Shown here in pieces: positions 34,995 to 43,973 of a stretch of 48,015 nucleotides of DNA. The notes beneath the pieces were generated by a model that saw only the letters and a list, made by a program, of their open reading frames with translations, was not told the DNA's origin and ran no database searches. The stretch is from assembly GCA_037443685.1 (NCBI GenBank), contig JBBINX010000008.1, positions 1-48,015 of the forward strand, in the 5' to 3' direction. This DNA comes from JAHJRJ01 sp037443685 (lineage in GTDB: Bacteria > Bacteroidota > Ignavibacteria > UBA10030 > BY39). Both the position numbers and the translations under genes were made by a program. Positions within the stretch are counted from its first letter, which is position 1. Each line of letters starts with the position of its first letter.

Positions 34995-35543
34995 TTATTT
35001 GTTTTCTGTTTTTGTTACAGTGCTGGGTGACAGTGGAGCGGCCGGTTTCGGGACTGTGGTAGCAGCAGCGGATTTAGCTTTTACTATGCTGATTTCATCC
35101 GCTGTCATCGTGCTGAAATTATATATTAAATCTTTTCGATTAAATTCCGAAAATTCATACGTATCAGTCATCTTTATGCATTCGGTTGGACACGGCGGTA
35201 CACATAGTCCACAGTAGCAGCACTTGCCGATATCGATCGTGAAGGTCGTTACGTACAACTTTTTTATCTGACCCGTTGATGTAGTTCCAAGGTCTTCACT
35301 TGGAAGAGATTTGACAGTTTCTACATCAATACAGTTTACAGGACAGGCATTTGAGCATTGCAGACATCCGATGCAATCGTCCATATTAACATACAAACGG
35401 TTTCTTGCCCTTTCTGGCAAAGCTAGTTTAACAGTTGGATACTGTATCGTAACTGCTGGAATAAACATATGCATGAAGGTAATGCGCATACCGATTAGCA
35501 CAGTCCAAATTGATTTAAATATATCTACAAAGTACTTTTTCAT
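34995..35543 (-). CDS. nuoI: NADH-quinone oxidoreductase subunit I (2x[4Fe-4S])
   Basis: A 182-residue peripheral-arm ferredoxin subunit. Cluster N6a/N6b ligands are Cys57, 60, 63 and 67 (CIGCLQCSNACP) and Cys108, 111, 114 and 118 (CCYCGLCVPPCP), exactly as in the family. It passes electrons toward NuoB. The C-terminus has an added Ala/Pro/Thr-rich tail. It is separated from nuoH by 443 bases holding a broken four-helix-bundle gene. All other nuo spacers are 36 bases or less. Confidence 0.96.
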   Translation of the reverse strand: MKKYFVDIFKSIWTVLIGMRITFMHMFIPAVTIQYPTVKLALPERARNRLYVNMDDCIGCLQCSNACPVNCIDVETVKSLPSEDLGTTSTGQIKKLYVTTFTIDIGKCCYCGLCVPPCPTECIKMTDTYEFSEFNRKDLIYNFSTMTADEISIVKAKSAAATTVPKPAAPLSPSTVTKTENK

Positions 35544-35986
35544 ATCTGAAACAAATGATAAATAATGGACACTGAATTATGAATCTCCAATTTATTATTT
35601 TTTGCCATTATTCTTTGTTTTTAGAATACTCTTATAAAAAATTGCTATAAGTTAACTATATTTATTTATGATAGTCGTTAATTTTCCTTTTTCCAAAACA
35701 AAAGGTTTGCAATCGATTATTCTCAGGCAAATCCTAGTCTCTCTAAGTTCTTTGATAACGATTTTTAATTTATGTATAAAATCTTTTTAGGGATTCAGCA
35801 CCGTCAACTTCCCCAAAATTTAAAGCAGGTAATGTTCCAAAGTGAATCAACTGTCCTGCTAATTGATTTCCTGCTCATGTATTATGCAATGGCTCAACAA
35901 TATCAATGACAATCTTCCTAATCATAATTTCTAACACTAACATTCATAATCCATCATTGGTTGTTCAATATTGGAAATTATTTTTT
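35544..35986. other. 443-base spacer splitting nuoH from nuoI
   Basis: Apart from the pseudogene at 35652-35925, I see nothing else in this spacer. There is no terminator-like hairpin with a T-tract, so nuoH-nuoI read-through is possible; nuoI has no obvious promoter of its own. Confidence 0.5.
35652..35925 (-). pseudogene. Broken four-helix-bundle (23S rRNA intervening-sequence-type) protein
   Basis: Minus-strand translation from 35925 gives MIRKIVIDIVEPLHNT, a TGA stop (35877-35875), then AGNQLAGQLIHFGTLPALNF and GEVDGAESLKRFYT. After a one-base shift near 35780 it continues as HKLKIVIKELRETRICLRII and ends at TAA (35654-35652). These segments match the four-helix-bundle family (TIGR02436-like), whose hallmark is AGNxIAGQLxxSGTSPAxNYGEAxxAES followed by HKLKIxLKELRET. 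One nonsense codon and one frameshift make it non-functional. It lies inside the nuo operon, in the same orientation. Confidence 0.75.
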
Positions 35987-37006
35987 TTATAACACAAGCC
36001 ATAGTCCAATTCCAAAAATACAAACAAATGCCCAAGGCGTTAGAACTTTCCACGATACATACATCAACTGGTCAACGCGCAAACGCGGAAGAGTCCAGCG
36101 CAACCACATTTGAATAAAAATAAAAAATATCCCCTTAGCAACGAACCAGAAAACACCCCAAAATTGTCCGCTCATAAAATCACCAAACGGACTATTCCAT
36201 CCGCCTAAGAAAACTGCGGAAGCGATAGCCGAGACAGCAAACATGTTCGCGTATTCAGCCAAGAAGAACATTGCGAATTTCATTCCTGTGTATTCAGTAT
36301 GATAACCTGCAACAAGCTCAGATTCTGCTTCTGGAATATCGAACGGCGTTCGATTGACTTCTGCAAGCGATGCGACAAAGTAAATTATAAATGCTAAAAA
36401 AACGAAAGGAAACTTCTGGAAAATAAACCAATTCCAGAACCAACCGGTCTGCATTTGATTTATTTCTTGAAGGTTCATAGTGCCGGCTATCATGATCACC
36501 GCGAGGAGTGAAAGAGCTGTTGGAATTTCATAACTGACGATTTGAGCAACCGAACGCATCGCTCCTAATAACGACCATTTGTTGTTAGATGCCCATCCAG
36601 CCATTAATAACCCAACGACGACTAATGAGGAAACTGCAATAATATAGAAAAGTCCTAAATTCAAGTTGCTTCCTATATATTCGATGCTGAAAGGAATTGC
36701 TGCGAAAGCTGCATAAGACCCGACAAAAACTATGAATGGAGCGAGTAAATGAAGTTTTTTATCAGCCACAGTCGGAACGATGTCTTCTTTCTGTAATAGT
36801 TTAATAATGTCTGCAATCGTCTGAGCCCATCCGTGCCAACCGCCAGTGTACATCGGACCAAGTCGGTCTTGCATTTTTGCTGACACTTTCCTTTCAAGCC
36901 AAACCGCGAACAAAGCGTATGGGACGATAAATACAAGTGGCAATATCGCAATTATAATATATGAACCTATTTCGCTTCCTAATATGTCAGTTAAAAATTT
37001 ATCCAT
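35987..37006 (-). CDS. nuoH: NADH-quinone oxidoreductase subunit H
   Basis: A 339-residue membrane subunit forming the quinone-site entrance. Conserved stretches are LERKVSAKMQDRLGPMYTG, ADIIKLLQKEDIVP, EVNRTPFDIPEAESELVAGY and LRWTLPRLRVDQLM. About eight hydrophobic helices are present. It directly abuts nuoD (no spacer), which is where nuoE, nuoF and nuoG would lie in a 14-gene operon. Confidence 0.97.
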   Translation of the reverse strand: MDKFLTDILGSEIGSYIIIAILPLVFIVPYALFAVWLERKVSAKMQDRLGPMYTGGWHGWAQTIADIIKLLQKEDIVPTVADKKLHLLAPFIVFVGSYAAFAAIPFSIEYIGSNLNLGLFYIIAVSSLVVVGLLMAGWASNNKWSLLGAMRSVAQIVSYEIPTALSLLAVIMIAGTMNLQEINQMQTGWFWNWFIFQKFPFVFLAFIIYFVASLAEVNRTPFDIPEAESELVAGYHTEYTGMKFAMFFLAEYANMFAVSAIASAVFLGGWNSPFGDFMSGQFWGVFWFVAKGIFFIFIQMWLRWTLPRLRVDQLMYVSWKVLTPWAFVCIFGIGLWLVL

Positions 37007-38155
37007 TTATCTATCTATTTCACCTAATACTATATCAATACTTCCGATTATTGCGACAAGGTCAGCGAACATTGCGCCCTTAGAAATTTCCGGAAGTACA
37101 GATAGGTTCACAAAACAAGAAGATCTAGCTTTGACACGATACGGTGAAGTGCTACCATCACTTAATAAATAAATTCCAAGTTCACCGCGAGGTGCTTCAG
37201 TTCTAACGTACATTTTACCGACATTCGGACGAATGCGTTTTGGTATCGCAGACTTAACATCACCTTCGGGTATTTGGTTCAGTGCTTGCTCGATAATTTT
37301 CACGCTTTGTTCCATCTCCCGGCAGCGCACCATATATCTATCCCAGCAATCACCTAAAATCCCACGTTCACCTTTACCGACTTGAACTTCCCAGTTAAAT
37401 TTATCGTAGATGCTATAGGGGTCGTCGCGTCGTAAATCCCAATTCACGCCCGAACCACGAAGCACGGGACCAGAAGTCGCAAAATTAATCGCTACATCAG
37501 CAGGCAACACTCCAACATTGGCAGTCCGCTTTATAAAAATTTCGTTGTAAGATAGTAAGTTGTTTACTTCTACGATTGTTTTTTTAAATTTATTGCAAAA
37601 TTGCCGAGTTCTATCAATAAAATCGAGAGGAACATCGTGTGAAAGTCCCCCTATCCAGAAATAATTATACAGTAAGCGCGCACCGCAAGTACGTTCAAAG
37701 ATGTCGAGGATCATTTCACGGTCACGCATTAAAAAAAGGAATGGTGTGAATGCCCCCATATCCAGACCGTATGTTCCAATGGCAATTATGTGCGAAGCAA
37801 TCCGCTGAAGTTCCGCCATGATTACTCGTATGTATTCGACTCTTTCAGGAAGCTGTATCTTTAACAATTTTTCAACAGCTAATACATAGCTCCATTCCAT
37901 CGAAATTGCCGCAATATAATCCAATCTATCTAAATAAGGAATTACCTGCTGGTAATTAGACATCGCTTCGCACTGTTTCTCGAAACAACGGTGTAGATAT
38001 CCAATATGTGGTTTTACATCTGTAACTATTTCACCGTCGAGTGTAACTTCCAATCTTAGAACGCCGTGTGTTGATGGGTGCTGTGGCCCCATCTGAACAA
38101 CCATTTCTTCTGTGCGTAAATTTGTATTTTTATTATTAGCGATAATTTCTCCCAT
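37007..38155 (-). CDS. nuoD: NADH-quinone oxidoreductase subunit D
   Basis: A 382-residue 49-kDa-type subunit related to the hydrogenase large subunit; it forms the quinone-binding site with NuoB. The family signature MGPQHPSTHGVLRLEVTLDG is at the N-terminus, followed by IGYLHRCFEK, and the C-terminal end AIIGSIDIVLGEIDR is complete. It is not fused to NuoC, which precedes it with a 3-base gap. Confidence 0.97.
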   Translation of the reverse strand: MGEIIANNKNTNLRTEEMVVQMGPQHPSTHGVLRLEVTLDGEIVTDVKPHIGYLHRCFEKQCEAMSNYQQVIPYLDRLDYIAAISMEWSYVLAVEKLLKIQLPERVEYIRVIMAELQRIASHIIAIGTYGLDMGAFTPFLFLMRDREMILDIFERTCGARLLYNYFWIGGLSHDVPLDFIDRTRQFCNKFKKTIVEVNNLLSYNEIFIKRTANVGVLPADVAINFATSGPVLRGSGVNWDLRRDDPYSIYDKFNWEVQVGKGERGILGDCWDRYMVRCREMEQSVKIIEQALNQIPEGDVKSAIPKRIRPNVGKMYVRTEAPRGELGIYLLSDGSTSPYRVKARSSCFVNLSVLPEISKGAMFADLVAIIGSIDIVLGEIDR

Positions 38156-38158
38156 ATC

Positions 38159-38638
38159 TCAATATGGAACTTTAATTCCGTTATAATATTCCTGAACTTG
38201 ATAATCCTTCCTAAGTGGATACCCATCCCAATCATCAGGTAGGAGGATTCGTCTTAAATCTGGGTGGTCTAAAAAATTTATACCGAATAAATCATACACC
38301 TCTCGCTCATGCCAGTTTGCTGTTTTCCAAACCATTTCAACCGATGGCACATTGGGATTTTCTCTCGTAACATCGACTTTGAGTGTAAACCTATGCTTCT
38401 TTGAAATTGAATTTAGATGATAAACAACTCCAAGCATCCCTTTTCCTAAGTCTACACCACTCAGACACATAAGATAATCGAATTGTAAATGGCTATTTTC
38501 TCTTAAGAAGAATGCTACTTCGCGGATATTCTCAGGTTTTATTCTAGCATAAGGGTTGTAAACACCCTTTACTTTCCAATTTACAATTACTTTTCCGAAT
38601 TTTTCTTTTAATATATTTAATATTTCTTCGCCGACCAT
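38159..38638 (-). CDS. nuoC: NADH-quinone oxidoreductase subunit C
   Basis: A 159-residue 30-kDa-type peripheral subunit. The diagnostic stretch WHEREVYDLFGINFLDHPDL is followed by RRILLPDDWDGYPLRKDY. It is a separate protein rather than a NuoCD fusion. It lies 36 bases after nuoB and 3 before nuoD. Confidence 0.96.
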   Translation of the reverse strand: MVGEEILNILKEKFGKVIVNWKVKGVYNPYARIKPENIREVAFFLRENSHLQFDYLMCLSGVDLGKGMLGVVYHLNSISKKHRFTLKVDVTRENPNVPSVEMVWKTANWHEREVYDLFGINFLDHPDLRRILLPDDWDGYPLRKDYQVQEYYNGIKVPY

Positions 38639-38674
38639 AAATTTGTTTTCAATTTAAGATATTCGATTCAAAAC

Positions 38675-39184
38675 TCACGACTTCGAACTCTTGACTCCGG
38701 ATTCTTCTACCAAACTATGTTTTCTGATCTTCTCTTGTAGTTTTATGATGCCTTCTAATAAAGCTTCGGGGCGCGGAGGACAGCCGGGAATGTAAACATC
38801 AACAGGAATAACTCGATCCACACCTTTAAGTACGTGATAACCGTGTTCCCAATACGGACCGCCACAGTTAGAACAGCTACCCATCGAGATAACGTAACGT
38901 GGTTCAGCCATTTGGTCGTAGAGTCGCTTTATTCGAGAAGCCATTTTGATAGTAACCGTTCCTGCAACTATCATTAAATCAGCTTGGCGTGGGGTAGCAC
39001 GCGGCATAACGCCGAATCTATCTAAGTCATAATGCGATGCACCGGCAGCCATCATCTCTATTGCACAGCAAGCGAGTCCGAACTGCATAAACCAAAGCGA
39101 AGATAACCTTGCCCAATTCATCAAACCATCAACCGATGTAATTACAATATTTCTATCTTCAAAATGCTTATCTAATAGACCCAT
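38675..39184 (-). CDS. nuoB: NADH-quinone oxidoreductase subunit B (cluster N2)
   Basis: A 169-residue subunit that binds the terminal [4Fe-4S] cluster N2, which reduces quinone. The ligands are the tandem Cys39-Cys40 (GLACCAIEMM), Cys104 (MGSCSNCGG) and Cys135 (PGCPPRPEAL). All are present. Length is typical. Confidence 0.97.
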   Translation of the reverse strand: MGLLDKHFEDRNIVITSVDGLMNWARLSSLWFMQFGLACCAIEMMAAGASHYDLDRFGVMPRATPRQADLMIVAGTVTIKMASRIKRLYDQMAEPRYVISMGSCSNCGGPYWEHGYHVLKGVDRVIPVDVYIPGCPPRPEALLEGIIKLQEKIRKHSLVEESGVKSSKS

Positions 39185-39205
39185 TTTCTTAATTTTCTAT
39201 TATGA

Positions 39206-39613
39206 TTATGGTATAAATCTTTTTAAACTTTGTATCATAGGTATTTCCGGTTCGGGCTTATCCCACTCCAAGTCTCCCTTTCTCCAAACGTAAGCATATC
39301 CAACAAGGAGGATCACCAGAAAAATAATCATTTCTATGAATGCAAACATTCCCAAGTTTTTAAAAACGATAGCCCAAGGAAATAAAAAAACGATTTCAAC
39401 TTCAAAGATGAGAAATATAAGAGCAACGATATAAAAGCGGATATTGTATTGAACCCAGGGTATGCCGATTGGCTCCTCCCCGCATTCATAAGTAGAAAGT
39501 TTATCGGAATAGCTGCGATGCGGCCTTATGAGTCGAGCGACTACGAGACCACCTGCAACAAATATCGTGGCTATTATGAAGAATAAAAAAACACGACCGA
39601 AGTCAGTTAGCAT
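39206..39613 (-). CDS. nuoA: NADH-quinone oxidoreductase subunit A
   Basis: A 135-residue subunit with three hydrophobic helices. The conserved cytoplasmic loop contains YECGEEPIG, and helix 2-3 has FLIFEVEIVFLFPWA. The ATG at 39613 is preferred over a TTG at 39646 because GGAG lies 10 bases before it and the length then fits the family. It is the first gene of the operon; the promoter must lie in the 174 bases shared with the divergent gene at 39788. Confidence 0.94.
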   Translation of the reverse strand: MLTDFGRVFLFFIIATIFVAGGLVVARLIRPHRSYSDKLSTYECGEEPIGIPWVQYNIRFYIVALIFLIFEVEIVFLFPWAIVFKNLGMFAFIEMIIFLVILLVGYAYVWRKGDLEWDKPEPEIPMIQSLKRFIP

Positions 39614-39787
39614 TATAAAATAACTCCAAATTAAGGAACTTATCAACTTTGATAGATTTCTGATATATAAACGGTAAAAATATATAAAGTTTTATAATGA
39701 ATTGCAAAAATCATGAAACAGGCAGGTAGGTGAACAAGGATATTTCAAAAAAATTCTTTAAATTATAATTGAGTTTAAAAAAAATCT

Positions 39788-41224
39788 ATGAAGGATTTTT
39801 TAAAATATATCAAAATATCCCTTATTCTCTTTTCGATATTCAACTTGTCCGCATTGGCGCAATTTAATTGGGTACAACTCAATAAGCCATCTTTAAAAAA
39901 TTTGAAAAGAGCGGCTTTCATTGATAGTTCTAAAGGTTGGGTGGTTGGAGATGAAGGAACAATTTTACATACGACCGATGGAGGACAAAGTTGGGTTTTA
40001 CAAAGTTCGCAAGTTACACACAATATTTTAGATGTTTATATGTTGAACAACCGTATAGGATGGGTGTTGGCGCACGTTCTACCGTCGGGCAAAAAGGAAG
40101 ACTTTGGGACAATGATTCTAAAAACCACCGATGGTGGTAATGCTTGGATAAATGCGATGTTTCCCGAACCCGAAACTTTTTTTTTCTCAATTGTCTTTCT
40201 GGATTCCCTAAACGGTTGGATGTGTGGTCAATCGGGGAAAATAGTAGGCACTGTTGATGGTGGCGAAAATTGGTTCGATGCGAGAGTTGATTCACCAATT
40301 TTCCCACGCTTTCCGATTCGGAGAATAAAATTTTTTTCGCAACTCTATGGATACGCTGTTGGAGGATTGCGTGATATAGGGGCAGTAGTATGGCGCACTA
40401 CAAATGGGGGGGAATCGTGGTCGTTTACACAATTAGGTTCCGAACCGCTGTACGATATCCACTATTTTGATTCTCTTAATATTATGTGCGTCGGAGGTGA
40501 TTTTGATTTCGGTGCAGCTGTCGTCCACACTACAGACGGGGGTGTAACCTGGGATTATAGCTTTATTAATATCTACGGTGAAGGGCGGGGTGTGTCATTT
40601 AGAACCCAATCAGAAGGGTTCGTAACTCTCGGTTTTTCAGGTTCATATATGGTTACAACAGATGCTGGTCAAACATGGCGGGATGTTTACACGCCCGATA
40701 GTTCGACGGTTTACGACGTAGTCTTCACTGATCATAGAAATGGATTTATGTTCGGTACAAATGGAATGATATTAAAATATGCATACACCCATCCGATCAC
40801 AATTTCACAGGGGTGGAATCTAATATCGCTCCCTGCGAGTGTTATTAACAATCTCAAAGAAAATCTTTTCCCATCGGCTACTTCGGAGGCATTCACATTT
40901 ACCGATAGCGGCTATATAATCAAAGACACAATTTCAAACGGTGCAGGTTATTGGTTAAAATTTCCATCAAATCAAGTTGTCGAATTATACGGCTCCCCGC
41001 GTCTCACTGATAGTATTACCGTAAGGATTGGATGGAATATGATTGGCTCAATAACGAATCCTATAGGAATCGCTTCTATAAAATCCCATCCTCCCAATAT
41101 AGTTATATCCGATTATTATGCTTACGAAGGTACATATACAATTGCCGATACAATTAAACCGGGACGTGGTTATTGGGTGAAGACGTCCGCAAGTGGTAAA
41201 CTTATTCTCAATTCAATAAAATAA
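39788..41224 (+). CDS. Secreted Ycf48-like beta-propeller protein
   Basis: A 478-residue exported protein with a signal peptide (about 1-24, ending SALAQF). Residues 30-335 hold seven Ycf48/BNR-like blades such as GWVVGDEGTILHTTDGGQSW, ILKTTDGGNAW, GTVDGGENW, RTTNGGESW, HTTDGGVTW and VTTDAGQTW. The last 140 residues are a different beta domain, twice showing GWN(L/M)I.. followed by G.GYW(L/V)K, found at the ends of many secreted proteins of this phylum. The NYPNPFNP sorting motif is absent, so its route to the surface is less clear. No photosynthesis genes are near; the Ycf48 similarity reflects the fold only. Confidence 0.85.
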   Translation: MKDFLKYIKISLILFSIFNLSALAQFNWVQLNKPSLKNLKRAAFIDSSKGWVVGDEGTILHTTDGGQSWVLQSSQVTHNILDVYMLNNRIGWVLAHVLPSGKKEDFGTMILKTTDGGNAWINAMFPEPETFFFSIVFLDSLNGWMCGQSGKIVGTVDGGENWFDARVDSPIFPRFPIRRIKFFSQLYGYAVGGLRDIGAVVWRTTNGGESWSFTQLGSEPLYDIHYFDSLNIMCVGGDFDFGAAVVHTTDGGVTWDYSFINIYGEGRGVSFRTQSEGFVTLGFSGSYMVTTDAGQTWRDVYTPDSSTVYDVVFTDHRNGFMFGTNGMILKYAYTHPITISQGWNLISLPASVINNLKENLFPSATSEAFTFTDSGYIIKDTISNGAGYWLKFPSNQVVELYGSPRLTDSITVRIGWNMIGSITNPIGIASIKSHPPNIVISDYYAYEGTYTIADTIKPGRGYWVKTSASGKLILNSIK

Positions 41225-41282
41225 TTGTTTACTCATTTAACTTGCAACACTACACTTATTTTGTTAACTTTTACTGGAATTC

Positions 41283-42404
41283 ATGGAACGAATTAATCTA
41301 AAAGGACTATCATTAAAAGATCTTGAAGCATTTGCCTTATCAATAGATGAAAAAAAATATCGTGGCAGACAACTTTTTTATTGGTTGTATAACAAAGATG
41401 TGGAAACTTTTGAACAGATGACAACGGTGTCGAAGTCGCTGCGCAATAAGCTGAAAGAAGCCGCTTCGATCGATTCTATAAATCTGCTCACGTTTCAACG
41501 TTCGAGCAACGACAACACGACAAAGTTTCTGTTCGAGCTAAGTGACGGAAAAAAAATTGAAAGTGTTTTAATTCCGCCCAGGACTGCCTTTGAAAATAGT
41601 TCCTCAGAAGATGAAGACGAACAAAAAAGACTGACCTTGTGTGTTTCTACACAAGTTGGCTGTCCGCTCCACTGTATTTTTTGTGCAAGCGGCACAATGG
41701 GGTTTTTCAGAAATTTAACCTCGGGCGAAATTTTAGATCAATACTTACAGATAAAGAAAATCATAGGTAAGAAGATAACGAATATTGTTTTTATGGGAAT
41801 GGGTGAACCACTTCTTAATTACGAGAACGTGATGAATTCAATAAACATTTTCTCTACAGGAATGAATATAGCCTCGCGAAGAATAACATTATCGACCAGC
41901 GGCTGGGTTGACGGTATAAAACGAATGGCAGACGAAAAGAAAAAAGTAAAATTAGCTGTCTCGCTCCACAGTTTGAATGATAATGTTCGAACAGCACTGA
42001 TGCCATTGAATAAAAAATACAACGTGCAAAAACTTTTAGAGGCAATACAGTATTACTATCAAAAAACAAAAATGCGTGTAACTTTTGAATATATACTTTT
42101 TGCAGGAACTAATGACAGCGTCAAGGACGTAAAAGATCTAATCAAATTAGCTAAATCCGTTCCTTGCAAGATTAATATAATTCCATTCCACCGAATTGAT
42201 TTTTCAAATCCAATAGGACTTTTTTTAAAATTATCTCCTGCTTCAGTTAATGATACCGAAAAATTTGCAAACGCATTGCGAAGGAACCACATATCTGTTT
42301 TTATCCGAAGCAGCGCTGGCAAAGACATAGCTGCAGCTTGTGGTCAATTAGTAGTAAAAGGTGAACAAAAACCCAAATTGCCCAAAATTGTATTTAAACA
42401 TTAA
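41283..42404 (+). CDS. rlmN: 23S rRNA (adenine-2503-C2)-methyltransferase RlmN
   Basis: A 373-residue radical SAM enzyme that methylates A2503 of 23S rRNA and A37 of some tRNAs. The [4Fe-4S] ligands are Cys127, Cys131 and Cys134 (CPLHCIFC). The two cysteines of the mechanism are Cys120 (LTLCVSTQVG) and Cys353 (AACGQL). MGMGEPLLNY and the SLHSLND substrate loop are present. The start is a few codons from the family norm. adk follows 15 bases later. Confidence 0.96.
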   Translation: MERINLKGLSLKDLEAFALSIDEKKYRGRQLFYWLYNKDVETFEQMTTVSKSLRNKLKEAASIDSINLLTFQRSSNDNTTKFLFELSDGKKIESVLIPPRTAFENSSSEDEDEQKRLTLCVSTQVGCPLHCIFCASGTMGFFRNLTSGEILDQYLQIKKIIGKKITNIVFMGMGEPLLNYENVMNSINIFSTGMNIASRRITLSTSGWVDGIKRMADEKKKVKLAVSLHSLNDNVRTALMPLNKKYNVQKLLEAIQYYYQKTKMRVTFEYILFAGTNDSVKDVKDLIKLAKSVPCKINIIPFHRIDFSNPIGLFLKLSPASVNDTEKFANALRRNHISVFIRSSAGKDIAAACGQLVVKGEQKPKLPKIVFKH

Positions 42405-42419
42405 GAGGATATATATTTT

Positions 42420-43061
42420 ATGCAAATAATACTTTTCGGACCGCCCGGTGTAGGAAAAGGAACACAGGCAAAATTGATTGCCGAAAAATACAAATTGAGG
42501 CATATTTCCACCGGAGATATTTTACGTGTGGAAATCGGAGAACAAACAGAGTTGGGTAAAAAAGCAAAAAATATTTTGGAAGCTGGACAGCTTGTACCCG
42601 ACGGTATCATGATAGAGATTATTAAAAGAGTATTGAGTTCGAATTCCTGCAAAAATGGTTTTATACTCGATGGCTTTCCAAGAACAAGAGCACAAGCGAG
42701 AGCATTAGAGAAATTATTTGAACAATTGAGTTTAAATCTCGATGCCGTAATTTATCTCGATGTGAATGAAGATGAAATAATAAAACGTTTAAGCAACAGA
42801 TATAGCTGTCTGAATTGCGGCAAGATTTACGGCATTGCAAATAACGTAGAAAATGACAGGATTTGTTCTGAATGTAGTGGAGTTTTAATTCAGCGCGACG
42901 ACGACAAACCGTCGACGATTCTTTCACGCTTACAAGTTTATAAAAAATCTACTGAGCCCGTCCGTTCATATTATGAAAATATTGGAAAATTACACGTTGT
43001 TGACGGAATGGGTAGCGCCGAAGAAGTAAATAAAAAAATATTTTTGATATTAGAGAGGTAA
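42420..43061 (+). CDS. adk: Adenylate kinase
   Basis: A 213-residue enzyme for AMP + ATP to 2 ADP. The P-loop GPPGVGKGT is at 7-15, then RHISTGDILR and the AMP site LDGFPRTRAQA. The LID domain (about 122-160) carries a zinc site of four cysteines: Cys130, Cys133, Cys149 and Cys152. Length is standard for the long form. The gene lies between rlmN and the phosphodiesterase gene with short gaps. Confidence 0.97.
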   Translation: MQIILFGPPGVGKGTQAKLIAEKYKLRHISTGDILRVEIGEQTELGKKAKNILEAGQLVPDGIMIEIIKRVLSSNSCKNGFILDGFPRTRAQARALEKLFEQLSLNLDAVIYLDVNEDEIIKRLSNRYSCLNCGKIYGIANNVENDRICSECSGVLIQRDDDKPSTILSRLQVYKKSTEPVRSYYENIGKLHVVDGMGSAEEVNKKIFLILER

Positions 43062-43063
43062 AA

Positions 43064-43825
43064 TTGTTCTCTTGGCAAAAAATATTTAAAAAACCATTAA
43101 TTATTGCACATCGTGGCGCTTCGACTGCGGCCCCTGAGAATACTATGGCGGCTTTTAAAAAAGCAATCGAAGATAAATCGCATGCTATAGAAGTAGACGT
43201 CCGACTGACACGCGATAACGAGGTTGTCGTTATTCACGATTCCCGACTCGAACGTACGACAAACGGACGCGGGAAAATATCCGACTATTGTTTGAAAGAT
43301 TTGCAAACTTTTGATAACGGTTCTTGGTTTCATCCAAAATTTTCTGATGAAAAGATTCTTACACTTTCACAAATGATCAAACTAACCAATCACAACATCG
43401 GTATTAATATTGAAATCAAACCGTTAACTAAGCGGCAAGATATTATTGTTGAGAAGTGTATCGCTTTGATTCAATCTTTCCGGATACAGAAAAGAGTTCT
43501 AATCTCTTCATTCCAGCATTCGCTGATTAAAAAAGTAAAGTCGTTAGACCCGACTATTATGACAGGTATAATTTACAGTCCGGTCATCCATTTTGGTAAA
43601 AAGCCCGCGATATTAACATCTAAATACAATGCCAATGCATTTATAATCAGTAAAAATTATTTACGTGAAAACATGGTAAAAGATGCTCACGAAAACAACC
43701 TCGCAATTTTTGTTTATACTGTAAATGATTATCATGACCTCGAAAGAATGATTAAATTTGAGGTTGACGGTGTTATGACCAATTCACCACGAAATATTTA
43801 TAGAATTCTCGAGGCAAGAAGATAA
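43064..43825 (+). CDS. Glycerophosphodiester phosphodiesterase (GDPD)
   Basis: A 253-residue GDPD that hydrolyses glycerophosphodiesters to glycerol 3-phosphate and an alcohol. Catalytic and metal residues are His16-Arg17 (IAHRGAS), Glu43 and Asp45 (EVDVRLT) and His58 (VVIHDSRLERTTNG). No signal peptide is present, so it is probably cytoplasmic (UgpQ-like). The start is a TTG, with GAGAGG just upstream and only 2 bases after the adk stop; no earlier ATG exists, and a later one would remove the HRG motif. Confidence 0.9.
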   Translation: MFSWQKIFKKPLIIAHRGASTAAPENTMAAFKKAIEDKSHAIEVDVRLTRDNEVVVIHDSRLERTTNGRGKISDYCLKDLQTFDNGSWFHPKFSDEKILTLSQMIKLTNHNIGINIEIKPLTKRQDIIVEKCIALIQSFRIQKRVLISSFQHSLIKKVKSLDPTIMTGIIYSPVIHFGKKPAILTSKYNANAFIISKNYLRENMVKDAHENNLAIFVYTVNDYHDLERMIKFEVDGVMTNSPRNIYRILEARR

Positions 43826-43973
43826 TTTAATTTAACAAAATTAATTGGAAATATTTTCTGTAAACGAGCGATGGTTAGGTTTTTGCCGCCTTAAAAAAAT
43901 AAGCGATTTCGGAAAATTTCTTTTTATAGTTGTTATAGTTTTCTAATTCTATAAAAGCCGCATTCGAAAAATT

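Noticed and set aside
39788..41224. Photosystem assembly (Ycf48) function
   Set aside because: Similarity is limited to the repeated TTDGG.W propeller fold; no photosynthesis genes are near and the fold is common in secreted proteins of this phylum.
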